Below are positions 60,908 through 64,000 of a stretch of 64,000 nt of DNA, one piece after another; positions within the stretch are counted from its first letter, which is position 1, and every line of letters begins with the position of its first letter. The stretch is from CAWBCI01 sp963787195 (lineage in GTDB: Bacteria > Bacteroidota > Bacteroidia > Bacteroidales > JAGOPY01): contig CAWBCI010000074.1 of the NCBI GenBank assembly GCA_963787195.1, forward strand, positions 1 to 64,000. The letters run 5' to 3'. The notes beneath the pieces were generated by a model, which saw only the letters and a list, made by a program, of their open reading frames with translations, made no database searches and was not told where the DNA came from. Both the position numbers and the translations under genes were made by a program.

Positions 60908-62308
60908 CTAAAAATTAATCCATAACAACACATAAAGTGTATTGTTCCCGCCGGCTTTACGGTTATAGCCATCATAATTAGTTTTGGCCCCGTTAAACTT
61001 GTTATACATGATATATTGCAGTGATAATTTGGTATTAATCCAGGGCAGGTAGTCAATTTCGGCAAGAAGGCCGTCACTGTCAGGTAAACTGAGCCGGCTT
61101 CCGTCGACGGATTCAGGGCCGAACAATCCATTGTCACTGCTTCCATTGACCTTGAAATATCCCAATGCAAAGGCAAATCCATGTTTCAGGAATACGTTGG
61201 CATCTATTTTAAAAGTATTCAGATTATTGGATTTGTATTGAGCACCTTCGGCGTCAAATGTTGCATTCAAATCCTGGGTTTCATGAATATAAGTTGAATG
61301 CAGTGTAAGGTAATTGCTTGAAAATGAATATTGGTATTGCAGGTCAAATGCAATGTCAGTGTATTTGTCGGTCAGGCCTGAAGTCCCCATGGGATAGATT
61401 TGGCTAGAAAGTCCATAGGTCCCGATTTCCAGGTAGTGATTTGCCCACTGATGTTGCAAGGCAAGCCGCCAGTATGGAGCCACTCCCTTGACTATCATTT
61501 CGGAGTTGGTATCAGGCGGGTTGGGGGCACCTTGCTGAGCCGATCGGTATATTGTAAATTCACCATATACTAAATTGTTGAAGAAAGCATAAGCTCCCAG
61601 ACCGGCCACCGATTGTTCAAGGCCTCCTTCAACCAGGGTAGCTGCGGCCGGGGATGGCGCTGTACCTGAAGCTGCATAAGGGAAAGCCCAGGCCGGCGTA
61701 CTGTTCCATATATCCTGTACAGTCGGATTATTATTTAAGGTAAAACCATAAATAAGGTCTTTTGATCCGAGACTTGCATGATTCGCATAGCGTATATCGG
61801 CATTGTCCATTCCGATCGTACCGCCTTGATCATCATAGGTAAGCTGTATGAAAGTTCCCAGGTGAGGAGTGATTTGGCCGGCATAAAAAAGGCTCAGTTG
61901 TTGAGGATAAGCAAAATTATCGTTTTGTTTATCAGGGACTTTAGTATTCAGATGGGTAAAAGAAGACTGGACCATAACCGATAGGGAGCCTATGGTCAGA
62001 AGATTTAATACACTCTTATTATTTGCATTCTGGGAGTCAATGGTTTTGATCCCTGTAAAGGTATAACCGTTCAATTTAAATGTACGGCCAAAGGAAGTCA
62101 ACTCGGGGAAGGTCGTATGACATGCAACACATGACATTCCGGTTTGCCGGGCAAAGCTGGGTACAGCCCGCGCCGGTTCACTGATAAATACCGTTGCAAG
62201 CAAAGTCGTGAACAAGCCTGCCATGATTCTCTTCTGCCAAATTGAAATAGCTGGCTTTTTTATAATATTCAAGAATAAATGGAAACGTGGTAAATCTTTT
62301 TTTTTCAT
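60908..62308 (-). CDS. Outer-membrane barrel protein with one c-type haem site
   Basis: A 466-residue exported protein with a long signal peptide (to about 48, EPARA). The mature N-terminus has C60VACH64 within TGMSCVACHTTFPELTSFGR, a c-type haem site and sequence that I know from porin-like cytochrome proteins. The rest (about 90-466) is alternating amphipathic strands ending in YVLLWINF, an outer-membrane barrel with terminal Phe. The pattern suggests haem-assisted electron movement or donor binding at the outer membrane. It lies 68 bp after the diheme lipoprotein gene on the same strand. Confidence 0.85.
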   Translation of the reverse strand: MKKKDLPRFHLFLNIIKKPAISIWQKRIMAGLFTTLLATVFISEPARAVPSFARQTGMSCVACHTTFPELTSFGRTFKLNGYTFTGIKTIDSQNANNKSVLNLLTIGSLSVMVQSSFTHLNTKVPDKQNDNFAYPQQLSLFYAGQITPHLGTFIQLTYDDQGGTIGMDNADIRYANHASLGSKDLIYGFTLNNNPTVQDIWNSTPAWAFPYAASGTAPSPAAATLVEGGLEQSVAGLGAYAFFNNLVYGEFTIYRSAQQGAPNPPDTNSEMIVKGVAPYWRLALQHQWANHYLEIGTYGLSSQIYPMGTSGLTDKYTDIAFDLQYQYSFSSNYLTLHSTYIHETQDLNATFDAEGAQYKSNNLNTFKIDANVFLKHGFAFALGYFKVNGSSDNGLFGPESVDGSRLSLPDSDGLLAEIDYLPWINTKLSLQYIMYNKFNGAKTNYDGYNRKAGGNNTLYVLLWINF

Positions 62309-62376
62309 GATATACTTCCTCCATTATTTAAGTAATAAATATGTGTTTATTTTATGTCCGGTCAAAACTGGCCGGA

Positions 62377-63027
62377 TCACTCCTTCGCATTTCGTTCGAG
62401 ATAAGATTTGATTGAAGACACTTCTTCATCCGATAATTCGGGTAGGTGGGTAATTTTCATGTGGGCTTGCATCCGGTTTATCACAGCAGGCCATTGGGCG
62501 GCAGTGTGAAGATCGGGTGCCGGAAGTGCATGGCAACGTGAGCATTTTTGACTGAATAAGTGGGCGCCTTCACCGTTTGGATCCGGCATATCAGCCAGGG
62601 AAACTGTCTTCAGAGCATGTTCCTGCAGGTAGCTTAAAATAATTGATTGTTCTTCAACGGAAGGCAGTTTTGCATTTTGCATACCCATAGGCATCCTTCC
62701 GCCCATCATATTACCCATTTGTCCACCCATCATACTGCCCATGTTTTGAGAGCGCTCTGAACGAAGCATCATTCTCCGGAATACCGGGATCCAATCATTT
62801 GCACTGTGGCTCGCCGGAGAGGGAATCCCGTGACATTGGGAGCAATAAAAGCTTGTTAATCGGGCGCCTTCAGATTCGGGTGAAGGCAGAGCCGAAGCTT
62901 TTATTCCTTCCGGCATCTGCAGCGCATCATTGGTCCAGCCCTGCACCGGCTCCTGGTTTTGCCCATGACATCCGGGTAAATAGAAGATGAAAACTATCAG
63001 AAGAACAAGGTGTAAAAATTGTTTCAT
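62377..63027 (-). CDS. Diheme cytochrome c lipoprotein with Met-rich linker
   Basis: A 216-residue lipoprotein: signal peptide 1-19 and lipobox LPGC (Cys20). Two c-type haem sites lie at C62SQCH66 and C162SRCH166, each followed by a similar block (GIPSPASHSANDWIPVFRRM and ALPAPDLHTAAQWPAVINRM), so the protein is a duplication of a haem domain. Residues 95-117 between them are very Met-rich (MGSMMGGQMGNMMGGRM then PMGM) and could bind copper or supply axial ligands. It is probably in one transcript with the barrel cytochrome downstream and hands electrons to or from it. Confidence 0.9.
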   Translation of the reverse strand: MKQFLHLVLLIVFIFYLPGCHGQNQEPVQGWTNDALQMPEGIKASALPSPESEGARLTSFYCSQCHGIPSPASHSANDWIPVFRRMMLRSERSQNMGSMMGGQMGNMMGGRMPMGMQNAKLPSVEEQSIILSYLQEHALKTVSLADMPDPNGEGAHLFSQKCSRCHALPAPDLHTAAQWPAVINRMQAHMKITHLPELSDEEVSSIKSYLERNAKE

Positions 63028-63348
63028 GGGTTTTTATATTTAATGATACGTGTTTGGCAACGATTCTGAAAAGGTCAATTTTTGCCCCAATGATAAGTTC
63101 GGTTTGGACTTTCTTTGATCTTTGATTTGATTGGAAGAGGTAAAGTTATACTGTTTTATATCTAAAATCAATGCTTTTCATCAATTATTATTATCCTTTA
63201 TCCAATTAATTCAGGGTTTGAATTGTACCTGGAATAAGTCAAATATTTGGTCCCATCCGGAATCTTCGTATTTTTATGTTTTTTCGAATCATTCATTCTT
63301 AAACATAGCGTCCAAAGAGGAATCAAACACCTGTACCAAACCAGGATA
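63028..63348. other. Divergent intergenic region
   Basis: 321 bp between the divergent cytochrome lipoprotein and transporter genes. AT-rich, with no repeat of the families above. No gene is convincing. Confidence 0.5.
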
Positions 63349-64000
63349 ATGAAGGAGAAAAAAGTACGTAAATTCGGAGCCTTTGCAGGAGTTTTTACAC
63401 CTTCCCTGCTAACTATACTGGGGGTCATCATGTATCTGAGGCTTGGCTGGGTTACGGGCGTAGCCGGCCTGTGGGGAACCCTGGCGATTATTTTCCTCGC
63501 ACATGTTATTTCTCTTTCAACGGGGCTGAGCATTTCCTCTATTGCCACCGATAAAAAGATCAAGGCGGGAGGCATCTATTATATACTGTCCCGTTCGCTG
63601 GGCCTTCCCATAGGCGGATCTATAGGTATTACCCTTTTCATCGGAACAGCCCTTAGTATATCGCTTTATATAGTAGGTTTTACCGACAATTACCTGGCCC
63701 TGCCAGGTGTGAGGGATCTGATGAATATCGGCACAGTCAGCCTGAACCATATCCGGTACATCGGCACAACAGTCCTGCTATTACTTATAATCATTGCACT
63801 AATCAGCACCAGTTTTGCTATTAAAACCCAGTTTTTCATCCTTGGGGCTATTGCACTTTCCCTTATTTCTGTCCTGGCCGGTATCATTATGAACAGCCAC
63901 GGAGCAGGAATGCCTGTGGAAAGGATTGCCCCTTTCCGGGACTTTGGATTCGAAGAAGTATTTGCTATTTTCTTCCCGGCAGTCACCGGCTTCACAGCCG
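63349..64000 (+). CDS. SLC12-type cation-chloride cotransporter, partial
   Basis: Starts with ATG at 63349 (preceded by AGGATA, a weak ribosome site) and runs off the right edge after 217 codons. The visible part holds FGAFAGVFTPSLLTILGVIM and YLRLGWVTGVAGLWGT, matching the opening of Na-K-Cl and K-Cl cotransporters (SLC12; APC superfamily), then helices 3-5 (ISLSTGLSISSIATDKKIKAG, GGSIGITLFIGTALSISLYI) and the AGGIYYILSRSLG motif. It transports Cl with K and perhaps Na across the inner membrane. The remaining helices and C-terminal domain lie outside the window. Confidence 0.9.
   Translation, partial: MKEKKVRKFGAFAGVFTPSLLTILGVIMYLRLGWVTGVAGLWGTLAIIFLAHVISLSTGLSISSIATDKKIKAGGIYYILSRSLGLPIGGSIGITLFIGTALSISLYIVGFTDNYLALPGVRDLMNIGTVSLNHIRYIGTTVLLLLIIIALISTSFAIKTQFFILGAIALSLISVLAGIIMNSHGAGMPVERIAPFRDFGFEEVFAIFFPAVTGFTA

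Overview
The window is a chromosomal segment of a member of the Bacteroidota. The signs are type IX secretion (T9SS) C-terminal sorting domains on several large secreted proteins, a sigma / FecR anti-sigma / TonB-receptor cassette whose receptor carries an STN domain, and promoter-like TAnnTTTG boxes upstream of many genes. The genus cannot be told from the sequence. There are no rRNA or tRNA genes that I can see, no CRISPR array and no integrase or transposase.

Layout. 0.1-7.3 kb: a T9SS protein, then the TonB receptor, FecR and ECF sigma genes (all minus strand) and a lipoprotein. 7.6-9.4 kb: a broken repeat-rich surface protein with four 150-bp tandem repeats. 10.4-15.5 kb: a regulatory block with a NarL-type response regulator, two tandem paralogous sigma factors that share an upstream element at exactly the same position, and a PAS histidine kinase with a degenerate receiver. 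15.7-31.7 kb: ordinary core-like genes (DUF1254 lipoprotein, T9SS proteins, MtfA-like peptidase, a membrane protein with its small winged-helix regulator, a broken sialidase-like protein next to a frameshifted TonB receptor, a lamin-tail protein with a CTERM-like end, an FtsX permease, a methyltransferase).

31.7-51.6 kb is an accessory region. Every gene is on the plus strand, coding sequence becomes AT-rich, functions are unrelated, and genes are separated by long non-coding stretches full of dispersed repeats. It holds an acetyltransferase, membrane-anchored unknowns, a stand-alone SecD-like periplasmic protein, a sigma factor with a membrane partner, two Fic proteins, a PD-(D/E)XK-type protein, an AAA ATPase / subtilase pair resembling the IetAS defence system, a CPBP protease, and a GntR regulator coupled to a serine hydrolase. 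Two genes are followed, five bases after the stop, by 133-bp imperfect inverted repeats resembling integron attC sites. A decayed group II intron 3' end also lies here. Taken together it looks like a cassette-style defence or adaptive island.

51.7-60.8 kb is a surface-polysaccharide locus: a tightly overlapping minus-strand operon (O-antigen polymerase-like protein, two glycosyltransferases, O-antigen ligase-like protein, sugar-phosphate transferase, nucleotidyltransferase, LpxL-type acyltransferase) with a divergent Wzz-like gene and a sulfotransferase. 60.9-63.0 kb encodes two haem proteins, and a cation-chloride cotransporter gene runs off the right edge.

Three genes in the first 27 kb are interrupted by small indels. 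They may be real decay or assembly errors; the sequence alone cannot decide, although one lesion is a 4-bp tandem duplication and another is a homopolymer change.
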